Source: Euborellia annulipes
Lineage: Eukaryota > Arthropoda > Insecta > Dermaptera > Anisolabididae
Assembly: GCA_023213315.1 (NCBI GenBank)
Contig: JAKCPI010010660.1
Coordinates: 1-64,000, forward strand
Length of the DNA: 64,000 bases
Direction of reading: 5' to 3'
The notes below the pieces were generated by a model. The model made no database searches. It was not told the DNA's origin and worked only from the letters and a program-made list of their open reading frames with translations. Every line of letters starts with the position of its first letter. Within the stretch, counting starts at the first letter, position 1. Below, in pieces: positions 9,955 through 20,645 of the stretch. The translations under genes were made by a program, and so were the position numbers.

Positions 9955-11122
9955 ATTAGTACGCCAAAAGACAAAAAAAGAAAAAAATTATTTATAGCTA
10001 ATGTTATTAACCCCCTTATAATGTATTTACAACAGTCTCATTAAAAAAGTAGATCGTACCCCTCGTAATACTGTTCATGTATATTAATAAAGTAGAAAGC
10101 TATTATTATATGCCTTCCATTACGGCTAATTAATAAATTAGACACAAAATATTTAACATAGTATTACTACAAAATTGTTTTCCGTTCTTTTTGTGATCGC
10201 TGTCTAAAATAATATTTAACCGATGTTAATTTTTAAATTGACACTGTAAGGTTTCTTTTACTAAAAGCCTTTGAAACGTTCCTTCAAATTAGATAAAGTA
10301 AAATAAAATGGATTACCTTTTAAATAATCAAATTATTTTATCGCTTTAATTAATTTATAGGATATATTTCAAATTGACGTTCACCTATTTTATTTGTTTT
10401 TCTAACCATTTACCTTTAATCCAAAGTTATTGCTGTTTTTATTCATTGTCCCTTGAGACTTGTCTTAGTTAAAGTTGAAATCCAATTCGAAAGAAAAATG
10501 GCTGTCTAAAAAACACTCAAGATATTATCTTCGACTGTCATTATGAATGATACTTGCCAATTGTGGAAAGAAAAAGATCAGTATTTTCGATTTGACAAAT
10601 TAATCCTCAAAAAAAAAAAATAAATAAAATAAAATAAATAAATAATAACAAGACAAAATTGTTTTAATGTTTCTATTATAAAAAGTGTGACGCGATAAAA
10701 TAATTGTCCATTGGTACGCGAACGACAAAAGAGTTTCCAATACTAAAAAAAAAAAAGATTGCTTCGATTTCATATATTTTATTGGCCGGGATTTTTTTTT
10801 AAAGAGATTAAATGTAGGTTTATATATCGGTACTTGTTAACCAATCGTTGTTCTGCTTGACAAAATGGATAACCGATGAATTTATCAAGTTTATATTGAG
10901 AAAATGGATTAGAGAAGGGAATAAATATGAATTTAGTATTTATTTTATTCTGATCGATGATTTCTAAACCACTTTAAGAAATGCGTTATTCTTTTTACGA
11001 AAATTGAATTGTCAACTTGTTAAATTATGGAAAAGAAAAAAATTTCATAGGTCAATAAGCAAAAGAAAATATTCTAAAGAACTGGAAATTTTTTTTTTGA
11101 TTTACATTAAAACAGCCAGAGA
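9955..11122. other. AT-rich non-coding stretch
   Basis: No gene or repeat recognised. An A/T simple tract (AATA-type) lies at 10605-10650 and poly-T near 10790-10800. Confidence 0.45.
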
Positions 11123-11130
11123 GTTATAGA

Positions 11131-11268
11131 CATGGGCGTAACTAGAGGAGTGCCGGGGGGTCTGCCCCCCCCCCCCCACAGAAAGCTCCTTGCCCCAAGA
11201 CAAACTAAGAAAATATGGGGTTTTCCAGGCCCATCGCCCCCCAGCTAAATTCTCTAGTTACGCTCATG
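11131..11268. mobile_element. hAT-type MITE, perfect 8-bp TSD GTTATAGA
   Basis: TIRs are CATGGGCGTAACTAG on the left and CTAGTTACGCTCATG on the right. The 8-bp duplication GTTATAGA is perfect (11123-11130 and 11269-11276). A poly-G/poly-C block fills the left half. Same broad family as 27549, 46788 and 62063. Confidence 0.9.
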
Positions 11269-11276
11269 GTTATAGA

Positions 11277-11435
11277 GCTAGCTATCAATGATAATTGGTG
11301 GTTTTCAAACAGTGCACTGTAAAGCACCTGTTTAGGAAATAAAAATGTTCAAGATTCTAAGTTTGTTAGGATTTGAACCAGGACTTTTCGCTTTTGAAGC
11401 GGAAGAACTAACCTTTAAACTATGTCGTCAAAATA
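11277..11435 (-). repeat. Possible tRNA-like SINE head
   Basis: On the reverse strand an A-box-like TAGTTTAAAGGTTAG precedes a B-box-like GGTTCAAATCC at tRNA spacing. The T-stem and acceptor do not pair well, so this is not a functional tRNA gene. It could be the head of a SINE in a different family from the others here. Confidence 0.35.
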
Positions 11436-12633
11436 ATTATTGTTGCTGTGAAATAGGCAACCCATCCAAATTACGATTCTTCCTTAGGCCTGCCTGGTGC
11501 ACAAAGTGGCACGGGTAGCGGACAATTTCTGTGACGCACAACATTGGAGAGGAGAATTGCGAATTGAGACGTAGGGCAGAGCAGGGCATTCCTGTGATAG
11601 ACGTAGTGTTCTTCACACTTGAGAATCTGACACGTGTTCCTTGAGGACTTAATTTCATTTTTTAAGATACATCCAGACTGTGCGACAAAATTTCTGCAAA
11701 CGGCGTGTAAGATTAAACGCAGTCAATTAGCCTACACTTTTTTCACTAATATTAGTTAAAGCCTATTAGGAAAACGATTTTTATTATTTAATTATCTTTA
11801 TAAATATTTTTTGGATTATATATTCAAGAAATTTGATATCTCTTTGAGATTAAGATGTAAGAAGTAGGATTAATTAATTTTGTCCTCGATTATAAATATA
11901 TTTGCATACTTAAAAGGCTAGAGAATATAAACAATTTTTGATCTATTTTTGAGGTGTCACATTATTCCTTTGCTAGGAGCGAGATAGCGATGTAAATTTA
12001 AAATTAAAATACACAAAAATATTTAATGGCTTTAGAGGAATATGTAATTATTATTTCCTTCTCCCGGTTCCTTTTAAAAAAAAATAGGTTAATAGGGTTT
12101 TTTTTTCGATTAAAAAACCGCCAGAGAGTGAGTAGAAATTTTATGGTTGATAAAGTCCGAGACATTTTTAGTCATAAATCGAGAGGGAGTTGGATTCCCA
12201 TATTGCGTTCGTGTTGACCCCGATGTAGATGAGGCCCCGGGCATTTTCAATTACACTGACGGATTCATCGTAATATCTTGAGCTGCGCCCCGGGGAACAT
12301 CACTCCCTCCTCCCTGGAACACCCGGGCTTGCTTTGTCAGAACAGAGGTAATTAATCAGTACAATACGTTCCAAGATAGCCAAAAGGACAATACATGTAA
12401 TCAAATTCCTTAAGTTATTAGACACATTGTGAGAGTTATCTTAAATTTAATAAGACCAACTAAACACAATCTGATCTATCTATTCTTTGAATTTCTAAAA
12501 TCAATGACGCATCTGATCAGAATATCCGGGGACAAAGAGAGATCACATATGTTGCAGTAATCGTTCAGGATGATCATAGCGTTTAAAACCATCGTAAAGC
12601 TCTCGAGCTTCTGGATTGCATATTTGAAAGAAT
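11436..12633. other. Unique stretch with GC-richer island at 12150-12360
   Basis: No recognised gene. 12150-12360 stands out as GC-richer, single copy in the window and without TIRs. It is a candidate exon or conserved non-coding element, but no coding frame can be supported. The rest is AT-rich. Confidence 0.35.
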
Positions 12634-12847
12634 CCGTCTGTCTGTCTGTCTGTCTGTCACGCTCTGTTTGACCAACTTCCCGTTGGAATTTTGAAACGAA
12701 ATTTTATATGCATAAAGAGGACCTTCTAGGGATTACAGGAAAATCATTTTCATCTCAGAAATTCCTATAACTTTTTGAGTTATTAATTCTTAAAGTTACG
12801 ATTTCTCCCATAAGAAATTTATAGAGAAATATTTAAGTATAGTCGCA
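12634..12847 (+). repeat. (TCTG)n and DINE-like internal segment
   Basis: A (TCTG)n microsatellite at about 12634-12658 is followed by 'ccgttggaattttgaaacg' and 'gaaattttatatgcat'. That layout (TCTG tract, then a block reading 'gaaattttatat') parallels the interior of family A, with little sequence identity. It leads directly into family C at 12848, so it may belong to the same element. Confidence 0.4.
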
Positions 12848-13397
12848 AAGCCCGCCTTCGGCGGGCTTTCCGCCTAGCCAGGGGGCTGCGCCCCTGGACC
12901 CCTTCTTCGCCTTCGGCGAGCAAGTTTATTCCCAATTTGGGATATTTCTTATTGCAATGCAAGTGTTAAGATGTTAAGGAAGGATCTTATATTCAAGCGA
13001 GGCGAGGGTACCGATTGGGAACAGCACAAAAGGGTCTGTTTATGACTGTTTAAAGGGTCAGTCACCTGAGTCCTCTCTTCGTTTTTCAACTGCTGCGTAG
13101 CCCCCACCCCCAGCCTATAGTCAGGTAGGAAGCTGGTTCTCAGAACACAAAGGACGCTCTCTAATTTCCTAGCCAACTTGTTGATTTTGTGTTCCCATAT
13201 TGAAGAAATTTGATTATAATTAATTTTCCAAAACATTTAAGAGATTCAAATTATTACTACGTTACTCCCAGAGTCATGTATTATAGGTATACTTAATTTC
13301 AAATGGATTCATTGAAAATTGTGGATTTCTATAGAACATATACATACATATTTACATACATACATACATTTTTCCCATTTCATTTTTATATATATAG
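12848..13397 (+). mobile_element. Family C GC-rich hairpin element, longest copy
   Basis: The 5' GC-rich hairpin (GCCCGCC, ttc, GGCGGGC) and the CCAGGGGG/GCCCCTGG hairpin are followed by 'ccttcggcgagcaagtttatt'-type sequence and a ~400-bp body. A CATA microsatellite and an AT-rich end (tttttatatatatagat) close it. The body after 12915 is shared with the copy at 20169-20645, which lacks the first hairpins. No protein-coding frame. Confidence 0.65.
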
Positions 13398-13482
13398 ATT
13401 ATTTGTATTTGTGTATTCTATGAATGTAAACAAATCCTCAAGCAGGCACTGGATTGGAATAGTAGTAATGATCATTTTTTTT

Positions 13483-14116
13483 GCCCTCAGGGCTCGGTGT
13501 AGGGGTTAGCGTGCTAACCTCGAATACCAAAAGTCGCGGGTTCGGACCCCAGGCAGTCCGAAGAATTTATTTAAGCCATTTGGATACCAAATGGCTTAAA
13601 TAAGAATGCCTGGACCCCCAATATGTATATTAATCAATAACGGATAACGTAAAAGTAGGGCTGGACGGTAAACCGGTTTACCGGTAAAAACCGGTAAAAA
13701 TTTTTTACCGAAAACGCGGTAACGAACCTCTAATTCGATAAAAACCGGTTTTTTTTCGAAAGTCGGTAAAAACCTATTTTTTCGGGCGGTAAAAAATTTT
13801 GGTTCGGCGAGAAAAAAAAATGTTTCGGCAAAAAATTGGCTCTCTAAAAAAAAGGTAAAATATTTTTCCGGCCGGGGAAAAATTTTGGTTCCGCAAAAAA
13901 AAAAATGTTCCGCGGCGGCAAACTTTGGTTCCGCGGGCGGTAAAAAATTTTTACCGACTTTCGAGAAAAACCGGTTTTTTTTTTCATTATCGAGGTCGGT
14001 AATGAAAATCCATTACCGTCCAGCCCTACGTAAAAGTCTTATATGGCCTGAGTTGCCGAAGGGACTGTGTGTATGTGTGTGTGAATGGAAAAAAGTGAGT
14101 GTTTAAAAAAAAACAA
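13483..14116 (+). repeat. SINE family 1, copy 3 (interrupted by a MITE)
   Basis: A complete head (A box GGTGTAGGGGTTAGCG, B box GGGTTCGGACCCC) and body up to 'ataacgtaaaag'. It is then interrupted by the hAT-type MITE at 13656-14028 and resumes with 'tcttatatggcctgagttgcc', a GT-rich stretch and an A tail. T-rich repeats on both sides may be a target duplication. Confidence 0.85.
13656..14028. mobile_element. hAT-type MITE inside a SINE, TSD CGTAAAAG
   Basis: TIRs are TAGGGCTGGACGGTAA on the left and TTACCGTCCAGCCCTA on the right. A perfect 8-bp TSD CGTAAAAG lies at 13648-13655 and 14029-14036, so the empty SINE is exactly recoverable. The interior is rich in short inverted 'accggtt' and 'ggtaaaa' units. 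Confidence 0.9.
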
Positions 14117-14136
14117 TTTTTTTCATAATTAAGAAA

Positions 14137-14243
14137 AGGCGAGAGTCCGCCGCAGGCGGGCCCGAGCCAGCTGGCGAGGGGTCCAGGAGGCGAAGTCCCC
14201 CTGACTAGACGCGAAATCCGCCTAAGGCGAGTGCCGCGACTAG
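14137..14243 (-). repeat. Fragment of family C (5' hairpin end)
   Basis: In reverse complement this begins CTAGTCGCGGCACTCGCC and carries the GC-rich hairpins and 'ggacccctcgcc'. It is a 5' end fragment without the AT-rich 3' end, adjacent to the tail of the SINE. Confidence 0.6.
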
Positions 14244-15461
14244 TTTATTAAATTTTTTAAACATTTTTATATATTCTTTTAAATAATCGAAATGACGAGT
14301 TGACATTAAAAAGCAATTGTGACATTTCCATATGCACTGTATTTTATATTTTAATCCTTTAATTTATTATTATGAAAGTGTCTATATAAATGATAATTTC
14401 CATATACGTATTTATTACTCATTTTTTTTTTCTTTGTAAGAATATGTAACAATATTTGGATCTAACGCAACCGGGTATTGTGTTGATCTTTTTAAAAGTT
14501 AAGTGAAATCAAATAAATGGAAAATCTTATCAGGAAACATTTATAACAAAAAAAAAAAAAAAAGAAAAATAATAAATCTATATTTAGAAAATTTATGAAA
14601 TAAAAATCTCTACCATTGTGAAAAAATAAAATCAGTTGACTAAGCAAGAGGTAAGAGGCCACTCGCTAATCAATTGGGTAATTATAAATCCTATTCATGG
14701 AAATACTTTTTCTTTTGAATGCTCTTTTCAAAGATAAAAAAAAAGAACAAGGAAATTAGTAATCTACTTACATTATTTAAGAAAGGCAAAGGGCAAAGGC
14801 TATGAAAGGTGTCCTTCATTACCTGGAACAAAAAAAAAGAGATAAATATTAATTGATAAAAAATTATGAAAAAAATATATTTACATATAATGTTAATACA
14901 TTTTTTATATAGATATAATTATAAAACAAAACAAAAAAAATACCCTTGGTTATTATATTGTAAGCGAATAATAAATTTTTTGTTGATTAAAAAAAAAAAC
15001 TCTTGTTCTTGGAATATTTCATCACTGGGGTTGATAGGATTTTCTTTGAGGGAGGAACAAGTTAATTAGCAAGTCTTTATACAAAACCTCATTGTTTACA
15101 GGGGCGGATACAGAGACAATTTCGATGGAAATAATTTTTACGAAATTTGTTATAATGAAAAAAAGTCTCTATTTTTCTTTTTCGATCCCTGCTTTCCTTA
15201 ATTAATTGATGGCCAATTTAATTTCATAGATTGTAAATGGAAGCAAACTGTCCCCTGACTGCTAGCACGAGGCGAAACCTCTAACACTACTACCCAGAAG
15301 TAAAATCACGATTTAATTAAAATAAAAGAAAAAAGGATTTTTTACAAATTTAAGAACTTTTTCAGCATTTAAGGTTGTTCGGACATTAAAGCACTTTGTT
15401 AGATTAAAAGCCAATTTTTTCAAAGGGACCCAAATAACTTAGCTGAATTCAGCCCTGGGTA
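14244..15461. other. AT-rich non-coding stretch
   Basis: No gene or repeat recognised. Poly-A runs lie near 14549-14563 and 14829-14837. Confidence 0.45.
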
Positions 15462-15465
15462 ATAA

Positions 15466-16048
15466 CTAGGGCTCGGATTTATAGGCACTGAAAATCTTTA
15501 AAATAGGCAGGCAACTAAGCACTAAAAATTATTAATTATTAAAATAGGCACTTAAAAAGGCATTTATTGTAAAAGTAGGCACTTAAAAAGGCATTATTTA
15601 AGAAATAATATAAAAAATTTAAAAAAATGATGTCTTATTTTTGGAAACAAAGATAAAACAATTACCTCCTTTGCACAGAGATGGCTGAATGAGGGCGGCT
15701 CAACTGGGGCGCCGTTTTTCGTTCGACCTTTTTTTTTTTTAGTATTCGAATCTCGTTCGATTTTTCTTTTTTTGTAATTTTTCTCCGGATTTGTGATATA
15801 AAATGAATTTATTATGAAATTTCAAAAAAAAGCCGATATTGGCTATTTGAACATAAAATAGGCACTAAAAAAGGCATTTATAGATGAAATAGGCACTAAA
15901 ACACAAAATCGGCCAAAATAGGCATTATAGGCACTAACAAATGCCTCTTATTTTATTCAGAATTTCATGAAACGTATGCATATCATATTGGCCTAAATTT
16001 TAAGCCATAAATTAAAAAAAGGCAAATAGGGCGAAATCCGAGCCCTAG
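15466..16048. mobile_element. Non-autonomous TIR element with 'aggcac' units
   Basis: TIRs are CTAGGGCTCGGATTT (15466-15480) and AAATCCGAGCCCTAG (16034-16048); similarity continues outward for four bases (ataa). Beneath both ends are irregular direct repeats of 'aggcactaaaaaaggcattt', many times in 15480-15600 and 15850-15940. Subterminal repeat arrays of this kind are common transposase-binding regions in hAT-like elements. I found no clean target duplication. The centre is unique and non-coding. Confidence 0.65.
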
Positions 16049-16052
16049 TTAT

Positions 16053-17252
16053 AACTACATGAACATTTTTTTCATGAAATTCAATAAACTTCAAATTCAA
16101 TTATTTTTCTAATACTACTTGATTTTCTTTATAAAAAAATTAAAAAAAAAAAACAGGACTTTTAATCGTTTGCCCTTATTTCTGGCTTTACAATGGCGTG
16201 AAAGCTTAAATTTTCAATTTCCTTTGGCTTTATATTTTATCCCAACGACGGGGTCAATTTTCCAGAGATATTTCCCTTTAGCTCCCTAGGAAATGGCCAG
16301 GAGGTGGCATCGAGAAAAGGTGATGTTACTTTAAGGATAGAGCCAGAGTGTAGAGAGGACTTTATTGATATTTCAAATATAAAAAAAATAAAAATAAAAA
16401 ATAAATAAATGTTCTCTAAACTTGTAATGTTTAACCCTAAATGCTAAATAAAAAAAATTAATTGAAATCTGATAATAAATGTTATTTTCAAGTGTGCTAA
16501 AAAAAAAATATTATATATTGAATATAATTAAAAAACATTACATTAAAATAAACCATGTTTAAAATTAGTTTGTATTTTAGGGAAAAAAAATATTCATGAT
16601 GAATTTTTAATGATCGAATTACAAATTTTTTTTTTTGTTCAATAACTCTTTTTTTTAGGTGTCGCTTTAGTTAAGCGGATTAAACACCCGGGTGATTATA
16701 AATAATATTTTTTTAAATGGTTTCTCTGCCAGCTAAAGGCTTATATTTCCTTACCACATATCTCTAAATTTTAAATAATATTAATTGTTTTGTTAACAAA
16801 AAGTGTTCCTTAGCAAATTCTTTTATAACGTTTTTTTTTCTTTTAAATAAAATATCTAGACGGTTATTGTTAATTAATGAGCGAGGGAGTTATGTTTCGT
16901 CATTTCTAATTGAATCTGAGGCCAGTGGTGCGATTAAACCAAAAGAAAGGGATGGGAGAAGGGTGGCTAATGATGGTGCCAAGGGACACAATGCCTTCCT
17001 TGGCAAGTCCAAGCAGTTGATTGATGAGCCCCTCCATCCCTAGGGATTTCGGGAGATGTCATCCCCCGCAACGACTGTGATTTGCGTCTTAAAGGGGCTG
17101 AATATGATGGCGTCATCACCAAGCCAAACGAATAACATTCATTAACTAATCACCTAATGAAAAGGGTTTAAATTACATTAAATATTAAGAGATTATTTGA
17201 CTGCGAATGTTTCTGTTTTTCAACTGATTCTTATATATTTCTGTGAACTAAC
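16053..17252. other. Unique stretch with two GC-richer islands
   Basis: AT-rich background with single-copy GC-richer islands at about 16180-16345 and 16865-17125. Neither has TIRs, an A tail or another copy here. They contain homeodomain-type TAAT/ATTA cores and no supportable reading frame. Candidate conserved non-coding elements. Confidence 0.35.
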
Positions 17253-17466
17253 TTTTACTTTCTCTTACCTCTATATATGTTAAAACGGAGAGAAAGTATT
17301 GGTTTCATTTCAAAAATTCGATGTCGAGATTTTGATGGATATACATGTTTTGAGGTCCCCTGAATCCAAAAAAGTGGTTTTTGGAACATGGTCTGTCTGT
17401 GTCTGTCTGTGAATAAAATATCTCAAGAACCAAAAGAGCTAGGAGATTAAAATTTTATATTTAGGT
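17253..17466 (+). repeat. DINE-like family A, 3'-truncated copy 2
   Basis: Starts TTTACTTTCTCTTACC and follows the family consensus through 'gagctaggagattaaaatt' (about 215 bp). It then diverges into unrelated sequence, so the 3' hairpin is missing. Confidence 0.75.
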
Positions 17467-17830
17467 AAGTTGAGGCGACCTAGATTGGGACTTGTTCTAA
17501 TCCAGTCGCAGCAAACGATCAGACACCAAATAAAATGTTTATTTACTATTGTTAGGTAGCAAATTAAGTTTGAACATAAATATTTCTCATTTGGGACGGG
17601 AAGTGGAACCCCAGGTACTCTATATTTATATTTGGTTTTTATATCAATAATTTGTAATTTTATATTGTACTATTGTACTGTAAGGGATGGCCGTCGTTAA
17701 TATACGTACATATTTTTTAATTAAAAAATTTATATTTAAAAATTCATTTCATGCATATTTTTTTTTTTGTAGTGGAAGGCATCTCAAGACCCCAAAGCAT
17801 TTTTTCAGTTCATTGTTCTTTATCAATAAT

Positions 17831-18007
17831 GCTTTTTAAGGTTTTTATCGGCAACGTAGGCCATTTAGACCCCGTCTCTATTACTTCAATTGGATTGGTA
17901 GCCAATTAAATTGATATAAATTGTCGCATGAGACGGGATGTGAGCCCGCAACCCTTGGTACAGAAAGAAAGCCAGAACGCTAACCCCTGGACCAAGGGCC
18001 AGAGAGC
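17831..18007 (-). repeat. SINE family 2 copy
   Basis: In reverse complement, a tRNA-like head with A-box TTGGTCCAGGGGTTAGCG and a degenerate B box (GGGTTGCGGGCTC) is followed by 'gacggggtctaaatggcc' and 'gttgccgataaaa'. The head resembles SINE family 1 but the body differs. Other family-2 pieces: 19940-20000, 29440-29555, 45125-45275 and 60420-60456. Confidence 0.65.
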
Positions 18008-18405
18008 TTTATTCATATTAAAGATTAAACATTATTTTCAAATAAAATGTAAATATAAACAGGATTATAATTATATATATTAATCTGCAATTTTCCTCAA
18101 ATACACATACATTACTACTATTTTTCGCCAATTTCATTAATTACTAATAGCGGAAAAATCCTATAGGAAAAAAAAACCTTGATTTTTTTAAACAAAAATA
18201 TATAAATCGAATAATAAAACTTTCCAAAAGGTGAAATTTGCAGGCCTATCTAATTAAAATTAAGTTTAAATAAAAAAATACTAATCCTAGGTTGATTTTT
18301 CGCAATTGAGAGCTTATGTCCTGTCAAATGAGTATTTACACATCGAGGCCTTGATATTTCTAAATTTTATAGATTCCATTTTACTATTCCTGAAGATAGT
18401 TTTTT
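18008..18405. other. AT-rich non-coding stretch
   Basis: Nothing recognised between a family-2 SINE and a DINE-like element. Confidence 0.45.
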
Positions 18406-19069
18406 TTACTTTCTCGTACCTCTATATATATGTTAATATATAGAGAGAGAAAGTATTGGTTTCATGTCAAAAATTCGATGTCGAGATTTTGATGGATCTT
18501 CACGTTTTGAGGTCCCCTGAATCCAAAAAAGTGGTTTTCGCGACATGGTCTGTCTGTGTGTCTGTGAACAAAATATCTCAAGAACAAAAAGAGCTAGGAA
18601 GTTGAAATTTTATATTTAAGTTAGGCACCCCCATGGGACGTGACACGAAGCTTTTGAACAAAATCAGCCAAAGAGTACTAGTACTTTACTGATGCACTTT
18701 TTCAGTTTTTTTCGATTTTCTCAAAATTTGCTCCAACGATTTTTTTTAAAATTCAAAAAATCAATTATTTTTTTAGATTCTCTATAAAATGTATATTCAC
18801 ATTTTGTGATTGAAATCTTCTGAAGTCGACTTTACTCTTGTTCTTCATAGGAAAGATAGGAATTTCTCCTATGGTTGCCATGGTAACAAAATATAAATAT
18901 TTTGCCATACTTATAAATTTTACATCTTGAAAATCGAATGTACCGTACTGTCGGAAACTAAATACATGTCGACACAAAAAATCTGGTGAGACAAGCACAG
19001 TACACAACTTTCGATTACCGAAGGTAAGAGAAAGTTGTGTGCTGTGCGCCAGTCACACCAGATTTTTTT
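18406..19069 (+). mobile_element. DINE-like family A, best reference copy (3)
   Basis: An intact ~665-bp copy. The 5' end forms a hairpin ACTTTCTCG...AGAGAGAAAGT with a TA-rich loop. The interior has the conserved 'gacatggtctgtct' plus TCTG/GTGT microsatellite, then 'atctcaagaacaaaaagagc' and 'gttgaaattttatattt'. The 3' end (18975-19068) is a ~94-bp imperfect hairpin closed by AAAAATCTGGTGAGAC and GTCACACCAGATTTTT, whose loop again contains GGTAAGAGAAAGT. This architecture (end hairpins, a TCTG tract, then 'atctca.gaac.a.aaagagcta.gaagttga') closely parallels Drosophila DINE-1/HINE non-autonomous Helitron-like elements as I remember them. No ORF and no TSD. Confidence 0.75.
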
Positions 19070-19077
19070 CACTTATT

Positions 19078-19195
19078 TATTGTTCTGAGTTCAAGTCAAG
19101 AGATTTTTTATTATTTTGAGCAAGATTAATAATAATTATTTTTCTTCTGTTCTGTTCGTTTGTGTGATTATTCCTAACCAATGAATAAAGACTAA
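19078..19195 (+). repeat. Dispersed repeat H, copy 1
   Basis: Starts ATTGTTCTGAGTTCAAGTC and ends near 'attcctaaccaatgaataa'. A reverse-complement copy lies at 30462-30578 beside repeat G. Class unknown; it may be a piece of a longer element. Confidence 0.65.
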
Positions 19196-20168
19196 TCCTG
19201 ATTTATGTTTTCGTATTTGGTCCTAATGTTTGGTATTAGGTGGGGGATGGTAGTTAGGTGGTGGGTTTTTGGGATGAGAGGTCATCACCCCGCCCTTGAA
19301 TGGGAGAGACGTTTGTTCATGGCGGCTCATATCGAACTGCACACGCACATGGCCAATCCTCGTAAGCTTGTAATGGATGTTTCTAGGGCACCTGAGCCCC
19401 CACCGCCCTTTTGGCCTCCCCATTTTCGGTAGCATGTTTCAGTAACCCTTCTGGCAGCCATTGAAGGCCACGACGGCTCCCCTCATCAAATAATACCCTG
19501 AATTGTCCAAATAAACAATGAGTTTCAATTTCAATGGCCCTTTCATGGTAGTTTGGATGTGAAACTAATTTCGCTTTATTTACTAAATTTACACTTTATT
19601 TTAATTCTTTTTTTTATTATTAAAAATAATAAGAATATAAATAAATATTTTCACACGATTATAATTTAATGTTAATAGCTACGTATATACCAACACATTC
19701 TCTTTTAAGTAACATACCAATGTTATTGTTTTCAGAAATATTTCAAGTAGAAATCAGTAAGACCTTGATATCAAAGTAGAGTAAAATTTAAAAAAGCAAA
19801 AATCATTTTATTATTAACATATTTGCAAAAAATTGTTGTTCCTGGCCCTAGCACAGTAGAGTACTTTTTTTATTGTGCTAGGTCTTAGGGGCTTGGCTCC
19901 CCATTTGAAGCTTTAAAGTGTATTGCAAATGAATTAGATACCAATTAAGGGGTTCTAAATGGCCTTAGATGCCGAAATAAAAATAAAAACAGATACAATC
20001 CAAAAGAATTCAGCGTTGGCACTAATTGAAACATTTTCAAGTTTAATTAAATTATAAAATTAAATAACAAAGGTTTTTTAAAATTTTTTAGTTGGTTTTT
20101 GATTAATTTTTTAGGGTCCGACCGAAACAAGATTTTCAGCCGAAACCGAAACCGAATATTCGGCCTCA
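19196..20168. other. Unique stretch with GC-rich island, SINE tail near 19940
   Basis: 19215-19500 is GC-rich, single copy in the window and lacks repeat ends. It has overlapping short frames on both strands with proline-rich products and no known family. A family-2 SINE tail (ctaaatggccttagatgccg) sits at about 19950-19975. The remainder is AT-rich. Confidence 0.35.
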
Positions 20169-20645
20169 ACCTTCGGCGGGCAAGTTTATTGTCAATTTGG
20201 GATATTTCTTGTTGCAGTGCAAGTGTTAAGATGTTAAGGAAGGATCTTGAGTTCAAGTGAGGGTATCGACTGGGCACAGAACAAAAGGGTCTAATTATGA
20301 TTGTTTTAATGGTTATTCGTATGCGTGCTTCTCTCTTTTTTTTTAAATTTTTTTGGGGGACTCCCCCCCCCCCGGCGGTTACCCAGAAAGCTAGTAACAG
20401 AGCAACTAACTGCCTCTCTAATTTCCAAGCCAACTTGTCGATTTTGTGTTCCCATATTGAAGAAATTTGATTATAATTAATTTTCCAAAATATTTAAGAG
20501 ATTCAAATTATTAATACATTACTCCCAGAGTACATGTACTATATGTGTACTTAATTTCAAATAGATTCATTGAAAATTGTGGATTTTTAAAGATCATATA
20601 GGCGGCCTACATACATACATTTTTCCATTTAATTTTTATATAAAT
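20169..20645 (+). mobile_element. Family C element, copy lacking the first hairpins
   Basis: Starts at 'cttcggcgggcaagtttatt' and matches 12915-13397 throughout, including 'gatattgaagaaatttgatt'-type sequence and the terminal acatacatac/ttttatata end. It is preceded by 'cgaaaccgaaaccgaa' repeats (20137-20155) that are not part of the other copies. Confidence 0.65.
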
